A stretch of 64,000 bases of DNA from Sulfuritalea sp. GTDB taxonomy: Bacteria; Pseudomonadota; Gammaproteobacteria; Burkholderiales; Rhodocyclaceae. Location: assembly GCA_023229685.1 (NCBI GenBank), contig JALNYT010000006.1, positions 1-64,000 on the forward strand, in the 5' to 3' direction. This document shows, piece by piece, positions 1-6,268 of the stretch. The notes under the pieces are model-generated. The model did no database searches and was not told where the DNA came from. It saw only the letters and a program-made list of their open reading frames with translations. The position numbers and the translations under genes were made by a program. Within the stretch, counting starts at the first letter, position 1; each line of letters starts with the position of its first letter.

Positions 1-30
1 AAGTCCGACCGCATTCGAGTTTGCAGTACG

Positions 31-60
31 CAACCCCGGCGGAATTCCGCCGGGGTTGCG
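31..60. terminator. Perfect 30-bp palindrome at the left edge of the cassette array
   Basis: The two 15-base arms are exact reverse complements (left arm GCAACCCCGGCGGAA) with no loop bases between them. It lies just outside the last recognisable cassette remnant. There is no T tract on either side, so it is only a possible bidirectional terminator; it could equally be a boundary or repeat element. Nothing else is recognisable in bases 1-119. Confidence 0.35.
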
Positions 61-119
61 AAGTCAGTTCAACAACCGGGGCCACGAATCTCTAGATCGA
101 ATTGGTCCGATAAAACCAG

Positions 120-188
120 TCAGGTCATCTGCCTATAGCGAATCGAGATATTCTCACCGTCAACAAAGACCAAAGTTTCTTCGAGCAT
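120..188 (-). pseudogene. Truncated NYN-domain cassette gene (first 22 codons)
   Basis: The minus strand encodes 22 residues starting MLEETLVFVDGENISIRY and then a TGA stop. The VDGEN motif near the N-terminus is the first catalytic-site motif of NYN/PIN-like ribonucleases, which normally run to 150 residues or more. The start lies 7 bp beyond the attC at 195-265, the expected place for the first codon of the next cassette gene. Beyond the stop the homology is lost and ordinary-looking sequence follows, so the gene seems to have been cut off when the array end was formed. The family call rests on a very short stretch. Confidence 0.5.
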
Positions 189-194
189 ATAAGA

Positions 195-265
195 GCCCTA
201 CGTTTGAAATCACCGGACGCTGCGCGGCTTTATCGCGTAGCGTCCGGTGGATTGATGGGTTGGGC
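195..265 (-). other. attC site a
   Basis: The right-hand box GTTGGGC (259-265) and left-hand box GCCCTAC (195-201, one change from GCCCAAC) flank a 57-bp imperfect palindrome with arms ACCGGACGCT and AGCGTCCGGT. The stop of the 450-residue cassette gene (230-232) lies inside the site, so the site encodes that protein's C-terminal tail NPPDATR. The sequence is closely related to attC c. Confidence 0.8.
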
Positions 266-1582
266 TTGCGACGTTTCCTGTTGCGTGCCATACCACGCTG
301 CAGCTTCTTCTGGGTGTTTAGCGGCGTACTTCGCCGTAAGGCGTGGCTGAGCCAATGTGCGTGATAACGCTACAAGTTTAGGCTCTACATTTAGGACCCG
401 CGCGATGTTTGCCGTTTGATCGCTGCCTCGCAGGAATGACCGCTTTGCCTTCAGAAGCAAACGAATCTTTCTCTTTCTATACAGGTTAAGTACAGCGTCT
501 ACTGGGAGTGCCGCGATCTTTGTGGCGAGCCCTTTTAGAGTAGAAGCTGTCGGGTCGGCTACTATCTCGGGTAAGGCAAACAAAGCTTCGGAAACTCCTA
601 TTGCGGATGCTTTAAGGTCAGTCTTTGACCCAGCCCATAGAGAGGAAGCGAGTTGCTCAAGTTCCTTGGCACGCTTAAGACGAATTTTCAGTGATTGGCT
701 TTCATTCGCTAGATCATGCTCGATCTGATTCATGTGCCTGCGATATGAGGTAAATTCGGCGCGAAGTTCTATCGCTGCATCTAAAAGACCGACGGGTGAG
801 GTCGCCCTCTGCAGAATTAAAGAGGCGATCGGTGTTTCAGGGAACGTGGTCAGAACGCCGAGCTGTGCAATCTGTGCGAGTTCCTTTCGAGCGCCACTGT
901 TCAATCGATCCAGCATCAGTTCAGCGACCGACTTACGTGTCTTCAGGTTCTCACTCTCAAATCCTTGCAGGTGAAGCTCTTCATGGTGTCCCAGAACGTA
1001 AGGCACCTTTGCAAGTCCCGCTGCTTCAGCAACGTGGAGTGGTGCTCCCGACCAGAAGGCGATGCTCGCTGTAGCGTAGGCGAAGGGGTCGGAAATTCCC
1101 GCTGCGGTGGCGCGCCGTAAGAAAGTGGAGAACTGACTCTGGAGAGAGCGGCTCGTTGGGAGCAATCGAGCGGCTACGTCATCTGCTGTGGGATCGCCTA
1201 CTGCAATCCCACACTCAAACAACACCCCCGCTCTTGTCAGCTTTTCAACGACACACTCCGTATCTAGCGACAAGTCTCCAGTAGCTTGAAATATTGCGAA
1301 GTCGACCCAATGGCGCTTACTGTTAACTATTTTTTGTGTTTGCTTTGAGAACTGTGGAACCGGAACAATTAGCCGTTCGGTAAGGACGACAAACTCTAGG
1401 AACTCTAAGAAGTATTGAAGCTGTTTGAATGAGATAAACGGTTCAATCTCGGGTCCATAGCGGTGTCGCCGCGAAAACCCTTGCAGGATCAGTCCAGGGT
1501 ACGGAATACGCATGCGAGAGAACAAAACATCGCCTGGAGAGGCGTTCAGCACCGAAGGGGGCTGTTCGATCACGTCGGTCAT
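230..1582 (-). CDS. Unrecognised 450-residue cassette protein
   Basis: I do not recognise this protein. It starts at an ATG (1582) 52 bp downstream, in the reading direction, of attC b and ends within attC a. It has no signal peptide or clear membrane segment. The middle is alanine- and leucine-rich and helical, with a long charged stretch around residues 270-310 that may form a coiled coil, and a basic segment (LYRKRKIRLLLKAKRS) around residues 365-380. The C-terminal tail QPINPPDATR is encoded by the attC site itself, as with other cassette proteins, and probably has no function of its own. Base composition is clearly lower in GC than the chromosomal genes to the right, consistent with acquisition by transfer. 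A defence or toxin role is possible from its neighbours but is not shown by the sequence. Confidence 0.7.
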   Translation of the reverse strand: MTDVIEQPPSVLNASPGDVLFSRMRIPYPGLILQGFSRRHRYGPEIEPFISFKQLQYFLEFLEFVVLTERLIVPVPQFSKQTQKIVNSKRHWVDFAIFQATGDLSLDTECVVEKLTRAGVLFECGIAVGDPTADDVAARLLPTSRSLQSQFSTFLRRATAAGISDPFAYATASIAFWSGAPLHVAEAAGLAKVPYVLGHHEELHLQGFESENLKTRKSVAELMLDRLNSGARKELAQIAQLGVLTTFPETPIASLILQRATSPVGLLDAAIELRAEFTSYRRHMNQIEHDLANESQSLKIRLKRAKELEQLASSLWAGSKTDLKASAIGVSEALFALPEIVADPTASTLKGLATKIAALPVDAVLNLYRKRKIRLLLKAKRSFLRGSDQTANIARVLNVEPKLVALSRTLAQPRLTAKYAAKHPEEAAAWYGTQQETSQAQPINPPDATR

Positions 1583-1634
1583 GGTTGTTGTTATTGCTGA
1601 GATGGCGAGAAAAGTGTTTGATTCGGCCTATCGA

Positions 1635-1703
1635 AGTTAACGGGCGACCAAATAGGCGGCAAAGCCAGCTATTTGGTCGTCCCTGGTGACCGCAGTGTTA
1701 GGC
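1635..1703 (-). other. attC site b (different sequence family)
   Basis: Box GTTAGGC (1697-1703) at one end and AGTTAAC (1635-1641) at the other flank a strong inverted repeat with arms GACCAAATAG and CTATTTGGTC. The stop codon of the HEPN-like gene (1698-1700) falls within the GTTAGGC box. Its internal sequence is unrelated to sites a and c, so the neighbouring cassettes were probably assembled from different sources. Confidence 0.75.
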
Positions 1704-2618
1704 AATGATGCGGTCCAGATCACGTACTGAAAGCTCCCACGCGTCAAGATGGTTCCCCCGACGTTGAGCGGCAAGCATTTTCTCGATGTCTATTCTCGTA
1801 ACTCTTACAGGCATAACACTTCCTAGCGCCGCCTTAAGCTTGTTGGGCTCACTTATCCCTCGATGAACAAAGATCTCTCGCGCGATCAACAATTCGTCGT
1901 GCTTATGAATTCGCGTTGCAACTGCACGTGCGTCAATTGCATCGGCGATTTTTAGTGCTAAGTGGTGAATCCTGGCCAGTTCCTTGTTTTCTAGTGTGAC
2001 TGGGCCTCCGGCTGTCGGAAAGCGTTCTGGCCATTCCTTAGCCAGTTCCGCGGTTACCTGTCGAGAGGTATGAACAATGCTGTTCCTGACCAAGGCCCAC
2101 CTCGACCACTCGGCAATCTCATTCGCAAGTGACTTTGATACGCCTGCTTTGCAGAAAGTATCCATTCTGGAAATCATTGCCGCATGCGTTTTGTTTCGCA
2201 AGTACTTGTCGGTAACTTTTACTGCAAGCCACCTTTTCATATCCGAATCTTGTACCGCACCAGCCATTTCCTTAGCTGGTATTTGTAGATCCGAGTCATT
2301 GAGAAGAGAAGGCTCAAGGTAAATTAAGCGCTCCAATAGCTCAGACAAATAGCACTCGAAGGTGGTTACGAAACTTACCAATGTATTCTCTCGTAGGTGA
2401 GAACTGATGTCAGCCTGTTCGCTAACGAATTCGGCGGGTGAAATATCTATTGCCCTAAACGGATAGCGGTCGTCGCCCGGATGCAAAGTAAGCCTCACAG
2501 GCTTTTCTTCGATAAGCCAACGTTCCGCGTACTCAAGTGAGGAAAGTAAATGCCAGAACGTTCGGATCTCCTGTTCAAGGAGCGATCTGAATTTCAGATA
2601 GGCGATACTCTTGCTCAT
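1698..2618 (-). CDS. HEPN-like cassette protein with an RX4H motif
   Basis: The product is 306 residues from an ATG at 2618; a TTG six codons upstream lies inside attC c and is less likely. A mostly helical N-terminal half (LVSFVTTFECYLSELLERL, residues about 95-115) precedes the motif RNSIVH near residue 180. R-X4-6-H is the catalytic signature of HEPN ribonuclease domains, which are common in toxin-antitoxin, abortive-infection and other RNA-targeting defence proteins. The C-terminal part is another helical region without motifs I know. It forms its own cassette, with attC c before it and attC b at its stop. Direct evidence is the motif and cassette position; the nuclease function is inferred. 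Confidence 0.7.
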   Translation of the reverse strand: MSKSIAYLKFRSLLEQEIRTFWHLLSSLEYAERWLIEEKPVRLTLHPGDDRYPFRAIDISPAEFVSEQADISSHLRENTLVSFVTTFECYLSELLERLIYLEPSLLNDSDLQIPAKEMAGAVQDSDMKRWLAVKVTDKYLRNKTHAAMISRMDTFCKAGVSKSLANEIAEWSRWALVRNSIVHTSRQVTAELAKEWPERFPTAGGPVTLENKELARIHHLALKIADAIDARAVATRIHKHDELLIAREIFVHRGISEPNKLKAALGSVMPVRVTRIDIEKMLAAQRRGNHLDAWELSVRDLDRIIA

Positions 2619-2630
2619 GGTTATGTTGTG

Positions 2631-2700
2631 GCCCAACGTTTGAAGTCACCGGCGCTACGCGGCTTTATCGTGCAGCGTCCGGTGGAATGATGGGTTGGGC
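2631..2700 (-). other. attC site c
   Basis: A near-ideal attC: GCCCAAC at 2631-2637 and GTTGGGC at 2694-2700, 70 bp in all, with an internal stem (CACCGGCGCTACGC against GCAGCGTCCGGTG, small mismatches and a bulge as attC sites have). The membrane-protein gene stops within it (2665), so the tail IPPDAAR of that protein is attC-encoded, parallel to NPPDATR at attC a. Confidence 0.85.
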
Positions 2701-3270
2701 ACCGTTCTTGAGTTCTTTCCATTTTCGTTCTGCATCCTTTTCGTGATCAGCCACCCCACCGAGCCCCAGCAAAGCGACGATAACAACGGCTACAACAGAC
2801 ACGACAGTTAGGGTAATTAATCCGGAGAACGGCGCGTATGTAAGGCCATAGAACTCTACGAGGCCCAGGGGCAATACGCATACTACGAGGGACATGAAAA
2901 GATAAACAAACGCGATCGGCTTTGAGTAGCCGAAATAGTTCATTTCAGCACGAAACGTCTTCCAGTCTTGTTCCCACTCCGAAGCCTCGGTAACGACCAA
3001 GTAGGTAGAGAACATACGGAGCATTCTCTTTAGGGAGTGCTGCAAACCGAACAAGACTAGTAGTAAGGCAATATGGAGAATTGAAAGCGCATAGACAAGC
3101 CCACCCACCGGCTGGCCTGCTGTCGAGGGAACTTTTGACAACACCCAAGCTGTCACCACTCCAAACAGCGTGATTGATAATGTTGTAACAAGAAATCGTT
3201 GGTTGATCAGTTGAGCAACTTCGCCATGAATCTTGCGCAAATCTTCACCGGTGACTCTATGAAGCGCCAT
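2665..3270 (-). CDS. Cassette-encoded membrane protein of unknown function
   Basis: The start is the ATG at 3270, which has a strong AAGGAGG ribosome site 5 bp before it. The open frame continues upstream through attC d, but that part is not a plausible protein. The 201-residue product has a short cytosolic N-terminus, two hydrophobic segments (residues about 30-50 and 60-85), a hydrophilic middle and two more near the C-terminus (residues about 120-145 and 150-175), then the attC-encoded tail. This resembles small multi-pass membrane proteins often found in cassettes and defence islands, but I do not recognise the family. It could act as an effector, an immunity protein or an unrelated transporter-like protein. 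Confidence 0.75.
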   Translation of the reverse strand: MALHRVTGEDLRKIHGEVAQLINQRFLVTTLSITLFGVVTAWVLSKVPSTAGQPVGGLVYALSILHIALLLVLFGLQHSLKRMLRMFSTYLVVTEASEWEQDWKTFRAEMNYFGYSKPIAFVYLFMSLVVCVLPLGLVEFYGLTYAPFSGLITLTVVSVVAVVIVALLGLGGVADHEKDAERKWKELKNGAQPIIPPDAAR

Positions 3271-3308
3271 TGAACCTCCTTCGGGTGCGTAACTGGATGG
3301 GAGTAGGT

Positions 3309-3391
3309 GCCCAACGTTCAAGGTGACCGGCGCGGCTTCATCGCGCAGCGTCCAGAGAGCGAAGCGAACGAGGTCGACCGCCGGGTTAGCC
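3309..3391 (-). other. attC site d (less regular)
   Basis: GCCCAAC at 3309-3315 matches the consensus box. The far box reads GTTAGCC at 3385-3391, which repeats exactly at the array start (4678-4684 on the minus strand). The internal inverted repeat is weaker than in sites a-c (GGTGACCGGCG against GACCGCCGG). It lies 37 bp beyond the cyclase stop and closes the two-gene cyclase/effector cassette. Confidence 0.6.
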
Positions 3392-3428
3392 CACATCGGC
3401 TTGGTTTGTTGTGAATGAATGTTTAAGG

Positions 3429-4136
3429 TCAAGGGAATTGCCTTTGAAACCGGGTTCGATAGTGCTGTCGTTGACCAATGTTCGTGTATGGACCTTCCCA
3501 CATTTGATCGCCGTTGGTTCCGAAAAGGGACGAGCGAGTGAGCTTTGCGAAAACTTCATGAGTAACTCGAAGCGGATAATCAGAGTCGAGGCCATCAAAG
3601 CTATTCAACTTTGCAGCATAGTTTGCAGCAGCCCCAACCCAAACTAGGTCGCTGTCTATTCGAACGCCAGTTTTTGAAACGAGGACTCTGCCGGAGTCAA
3701 CACCTACTGTGTGCTGAAGCACTCGATGATGGATAGCGTAGATGGATGCGAAGTGCGGGTTTACGATCTCATTTACCGCAAAATTTATTTCAAGCGCAGC
3801 ACCGACCGCAGCGTCTTCCTTGCCTTTTCCGAGAAAGACAGCCATAAGTCGATCACCGTCGTAGGCGGTGATATCCCCGCCATTTCGTTTCACTATCTTC
3901 GCCGCGCAGTGCAGGAATGCCTTGTAGTACTCCGCTGCCAGGGTATCGGTTAGCGCATCTACCATCTTCGTCGAGCCGCAGATATCAGCGTATAAGACGC
4001 ATGCACTGAGGCGGCGCCCTGTGTTGCCAAACGTCAAATCATCGGGTACCGGGACGGCGTATCCGTCTGGGACGTCGCCCCACGACTCCCGCGCGAGTTG
4101 CCGTACCTTTTCATCGAGTTCTTCCCGAAAGGTCAT
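3429..4136 (-). CDS. pycC: Pycsar-type class III nucleotide cyclase
   Basis: A 235-residue stand-alone cyclase homology domain. Metal-binding aspartates are visible in YADICGSTKM (D51) and AYDGDRLMAVF (D93/D95); the substrate-side region GVDSGRVLVSKTGVR and the helix VWVGAAANYAAKL follow, with N172 and K176 where classical adenylate cyclases have N-x3-R. There is no receptor, HAMP or membrane domain. Small single-domain cyclases paired with a PycTM protein are the hallmark of Pycsar, in which infection triggers synthesis of cCMP or cUMP that activates a membrane or TIR effector and kills the infected cell. The effector gene lies 12 bp upstream on the same strand, so the pair is one cassette operon. 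The pyrimidine product is inferred from the family, not read from the sequence. Confidence 0.85.
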   Translation of the reverse strand: MTFREELDEKVRQLARESWGDVPDGYAVPVPDDLTFGNTGRRLSACVLYADICGSTKMVDALTDTLAAEYYKAFLHCAAKIVKRNGGDITAYDGDRLMAVFLGKGKEDAAVGAALEINFAVNEIVNPHFASIYAIHHRVLQHTVGVDSGRVLVSKTGVRIDSDLVWVGAAANYAAKLNSFDGLDSDYPLRVTHEVFAKLTRSSLFGTNGDQMWEGPYTNIGQRQHYRTRFQRQFP

Positions 4137-4148
4137 CTATGTGATTGC

Positions 4149-4637
4149 CTATGGTCGGACAAGTAACCCAACGGCGAAAATCCAAGGGAGCGCGGCGGAA
4201 AATGACCAACCGACAGCTCGGCGTACCAAAAGGTGCTTGCGCGCCGCGATCTCTGCGTTCCGGTGAATTTGAAGTGCCCAATCTTGGAGCAATTCATCTA
4301 CGCTGGCTTTGGAGAAAGCTTCGACGTAGTCCGCAGGGGGGCTCATAGCGACGGTACCAAAGTAAAGAAGCGAACTCTGCGGCCCACTTGTTCTCGGAAG
4401 CAAAGAGGCTGCGGCGCACGCCATAGCAATCACAGTGAACAGCACCGCTATTAGCGATAGTGTAATTGCCCAAGGAGCGGGGGTTTTCGCCGCTGCGAAT
4501 GCTGTGGCGAGTGCTGCGATCATCGCTGTGTCGATAGCTATAACTACGGCTACCTTTGCGTCTGCTGCCACGATCCAAGCCAACTGACGCTCGATCACCC
4601 ACTGCGCGGTTTGTAGTCGTGTTGTACTTTCTGACAT
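4149..4637 (-). CDS. pycTM: PycTM-like membrane effector of the Pycsar system
   Basis: The 162-residue product starts at ATG 4637 with AGGAT upstream; a TTG six codons earlier is possible. An N-terminal amphipathic stretch ending ERQLAWIVAADAK leads into two adjacent membrane helices (residues about 28-50 and 55-82). The motif SLLPRTSGPQSSLLYFG, a conserved ...QIHRNAEIAARKHLLVRRA helix and a last membrane helix follow. This order matches the DUF5706/PycTM effector family, whose members impair the inner membrane when a cyclic pyrimidine nucleotide binds. It is the first gene after the array start, the best-expressed position in an integron. The cyclase gene follows after 12 bp. Confidence 0.85.
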   Translation of the reverse strand: MSESTTRLQTAQWVIERQLAWIVAADAKVAVVIAIDTAMIAALATAFAAAKTPAPWAITLSLIAVLFTVIAMACAAASLLPRTSGPQSSLLYFGTVAMSPPADYVEAFSKASVDELLQDWALQIHRNAEIAARKHLLVRRAVGWSFSAALPWIFAVGLLVRP

Positions 4638-4677
4638 GAGCGGATCCTGATCCAATTGGCGGCGTAGATCTTCTGAG

Positions 4678-4684
4678 GGCTAAC
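4678..4684 (-). other. Cassette-type core site at the start of the array
   Basis: On the minus strand this reads GTTAGCC, the same as the inner box of attC d, and marks the 5' end of the first cassette. An attI site would be expected in the following bases (4685-4780). That stretch contains short inverted repeats (CTTCCATAT at 4708-4716 against ATATGGAAG at 4735-4743) and several copies of CCATAT/ATATGG, but I cannot identify attI from sequence alone. Confidence 0.45.
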
Positions 4685-4780
4685 GTTAAGTAGACGTCAC
4701 GGCAAGACTTCCATATCCAGGCATTTCTGCCCAAATATGGAAGAACGTATCCAGATATGGGTATGTCGATGTGTCCATAT

Positions 4781-5167
4781 TTAGGCCTTTTCCGGAACGA
4801 CCCGATCTGCCAGTTTTAGCTTGCGTACCGCCGCCCTGGGCAGCAGCCACAACTTGCGCTTTCCATCCCAAGTCCCTCCGGCGGCCTTGACCTGGCTCCG
4901 CAAGTCGACTTCTTCGTAGGCCACGCGCACGGCAAGCGGCGGCGGCAACGGCCGCTCGTCGACGATCAACTCAACGGTGGTCAGGCGGCGGCCGCGCACC
5001 GTGTCCTCGCGGTAGCGCACGCACACCAGGCTCGGGCCATCGCGCGTCGCCATGCGCTTGGCGCCGTCGGCGGCCGGCGACAGCTTCTTGAGCACGATCC
5101 CGCCTGATGGCGTGTCATTGCCTGCTGGCAATACTGTTTGACGATGAATGGCTTGGCCGGTGGCCAC
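4781..5167 (-). CDS. Conserved protein of unknown function, 128 residues
   Basis: The start is a GTG at 5167 with a strong GGGGGAGGAG ribosome site. The protein has a disordered N-terminus, then a compact part beginning LVCVRYRED and containing TTVELIVDERPLPPP, and a C-terminal part with AAGGTWDGKRKLWLLP followed by LKLADRVVPE. I recall similar short proteins beside mobile elements in betaproteobacteria but know no function for them. It sits between the cassette array and the chromosomal DHH phosphoesterase, so it may mark the insertion boundary. It has high GC like the backbone and unlike the cassettes. Confidence 0.65.
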   Translation of the reverse strand: MATGQAIHRQTVLPAGNDTPSGGIVLKKLSPAADGAKRMATRDGPSLVCVRYREDTVRGRRLTTVELIVDERPLPPPLAVRVAYEEVDLRSQVKAAGGTWDGKRKLWLLPRAAVRKLKLADRVVPEKA

Positions 5168-5317
5168 TGCGCTCCTCCCCCTTTGCGTTCAGCAATTACT
5201 GAACGGCTTTCTTTTTCTTTTCAGGATAGTCGCGATTCATGCCGTTGGCAAGTCTGCTCTGGCAGCCTGCCCGGGCACGGGCCTGTCGCGGCGCCGGCGG
5301 CGGGAAGACGCCAGGGC

Positions 5318-6250
5318 TCAGCCGTCGGCGTTGATGGTGGTAATCAGTTCCTGCAGGACATGATCGGCCCGGTCGTTGGGGATCTGGCAGGTGCCGGCAT
5401 TCTCGTGGCCGCCACCGCCGTAGAACAGCATCAGTTCGCCGACGTTGGTATTCGATGTGCGATTGACGATCGACTTGCCGACGGCGAACACGGTGTTCTG
5501 CTTCTGCATGCCCCACATGACGTGGATCGAGATGTTGATTTCGGGGAAGAGCGCGTAAATCATGAAGCGATTGACGGCAAAGACGGTTTCCTCGCTGCGC
5601 AGATCGAGCACCGCGAGATTCTTGTGCAACTTGGCGTGGCGCTTGAGCTGTTCCTTGGCCTTTTCGGCGTGTTCGAAGTAGAGATCGACGCGCTCCTTGA
5701 CATCCGGCAGGGCCAGGATCTCATCGATGCTGTGGTTGCGGCAGTAGGCGATCAGATCCATCATCAACTGGTAGTTGCTGACGCGGAACTCGCGGAAGCG
5801 GCCGAGGCCGGTGCGCGAATCCATGATGTAGCTGAGCAGCACCCAGTCCTTCGGATCGAGGATTTCCTGGCGCGTGAAATTTCCCGAATCGCTCTTGTCG
5901 ACGGCCAGCATCATCTCGGTCAGAGCCAGCGGGAACTTGCTCTTGCCGCCGAAGTGTTCGTACACCACGCGCGCGGCCGAGGGCGCGTCGGGATAGATGA
6001 TGTGGTTGGGGCGCTCGCCCGGATTGCGGAAGGTCTCGGAGAGATGATGATCGAATGCGAGGAACACGCCCGGAACAAACGGCAGATTGGTGGTGATGTC
6101 GTTTTCGGAAATCTCGACCTTGCCATCCTGCATGTCCTTGGGATGGACGAACTTGATCTCGTCGATCATGTTGAGTTCATTGAGCAGAACGGCGCAGGCC
6201 AGACCATCGAAATCGCTGCGCGTCACGAGGCGGTATTTTTTGTCGGACAT
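5318..6250 (-). CDS. DHH-family phosphoesterase (exopolyphosphatase/NrnA-like)
   Basis: A 310-residue protein starting at ATG 6250 behind GGGGGAG; a start five codons earlier is in frame but lacks a ribosome site. The N-terminal DHH domain shows RSDFDGLACA (motif I) and FDHHLSE (motif III, the name-giving DHH), with DKSDSGNF as a further metal site. The C-terminal DHHA1-type domain ends with GGGGHENAGTC, which binds substrate phosphate. Relatives hydrolyse short oligonucleotides, phosphonucleotides or polyphosphate; which one is used here cannot be decided. It precedes nothing obviously functional and is followed after 150 bp by the 128-residue protein, with no clear terminator between. Confidence 0.85.
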   Translation of the reverse strand: MSDKKYRLVTRSDFDGLACAVLLNELNMIDEIKFVHPKDMQDGKVEISENDITTNLPFVPGVFLAFDHHLSETFRNPGERPNHIIYPDAPSAARVVYEHFGGKSKFPLALTEMMLAVDKSDSGNFTRQEILDPKDWVLLSYIMDSRTGLGRFREFRVSNYQLMMDLIAYCRNHSIDEILALPDVKERVDLYFEHAEKAKEQLKRHAKLHKNLAVLDLRSEETVFAVNRFMIYALFPEINISIHVMWGMQKQNTVFAVGKSIVNRTSNTNVGELMLFYGGGGHENAGTCQIPNDRADHVLQELITTINADG

Positions 6251-6268
6251 GTCGCTCCCCCACAAACC

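Larger units (their letters stand above)
120..4684 (-). mobile_element. Integron gene-cassette cluster without a visible integrase (CALIN-like)
   Basis: Five genes or gene pairs on the minus strand are separated by four attC-like sites of 69-83 bp. Each site has an outer pair of boxes approximating RYYYAAC and GTTRRRY and an internal imperfect inverted repeat. Gene stops fall inside or next to the attC that follows, as expected for cassettes. On the minus strand the first cassette starts at a GTTAGCC box (4678-4684). Upstream of it lie a 128-residue unknown protein and chromosomal genes, not an intI gene, so the array is either a cluster of attC sites lacking integrase or a piece of an integron whose integrase is outside the window. 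Cargo is dominated by defence-type families (cyclase plus membrane effector, HEPN, NYN). Confidence 0.8.

Noticed and set aside
2665..3501. 278-residue form of the cassette membrane protein
   Set aside because: The extra 77 residues run through attC d, and the AAGGAGG site fixes the start at 3270.
4685..4780. Candidate attI site with short inverted repeats
   Set aside because: No integrase-specific attI pattern can be recognised without the cognate integrase, so it is not listed as a feature.
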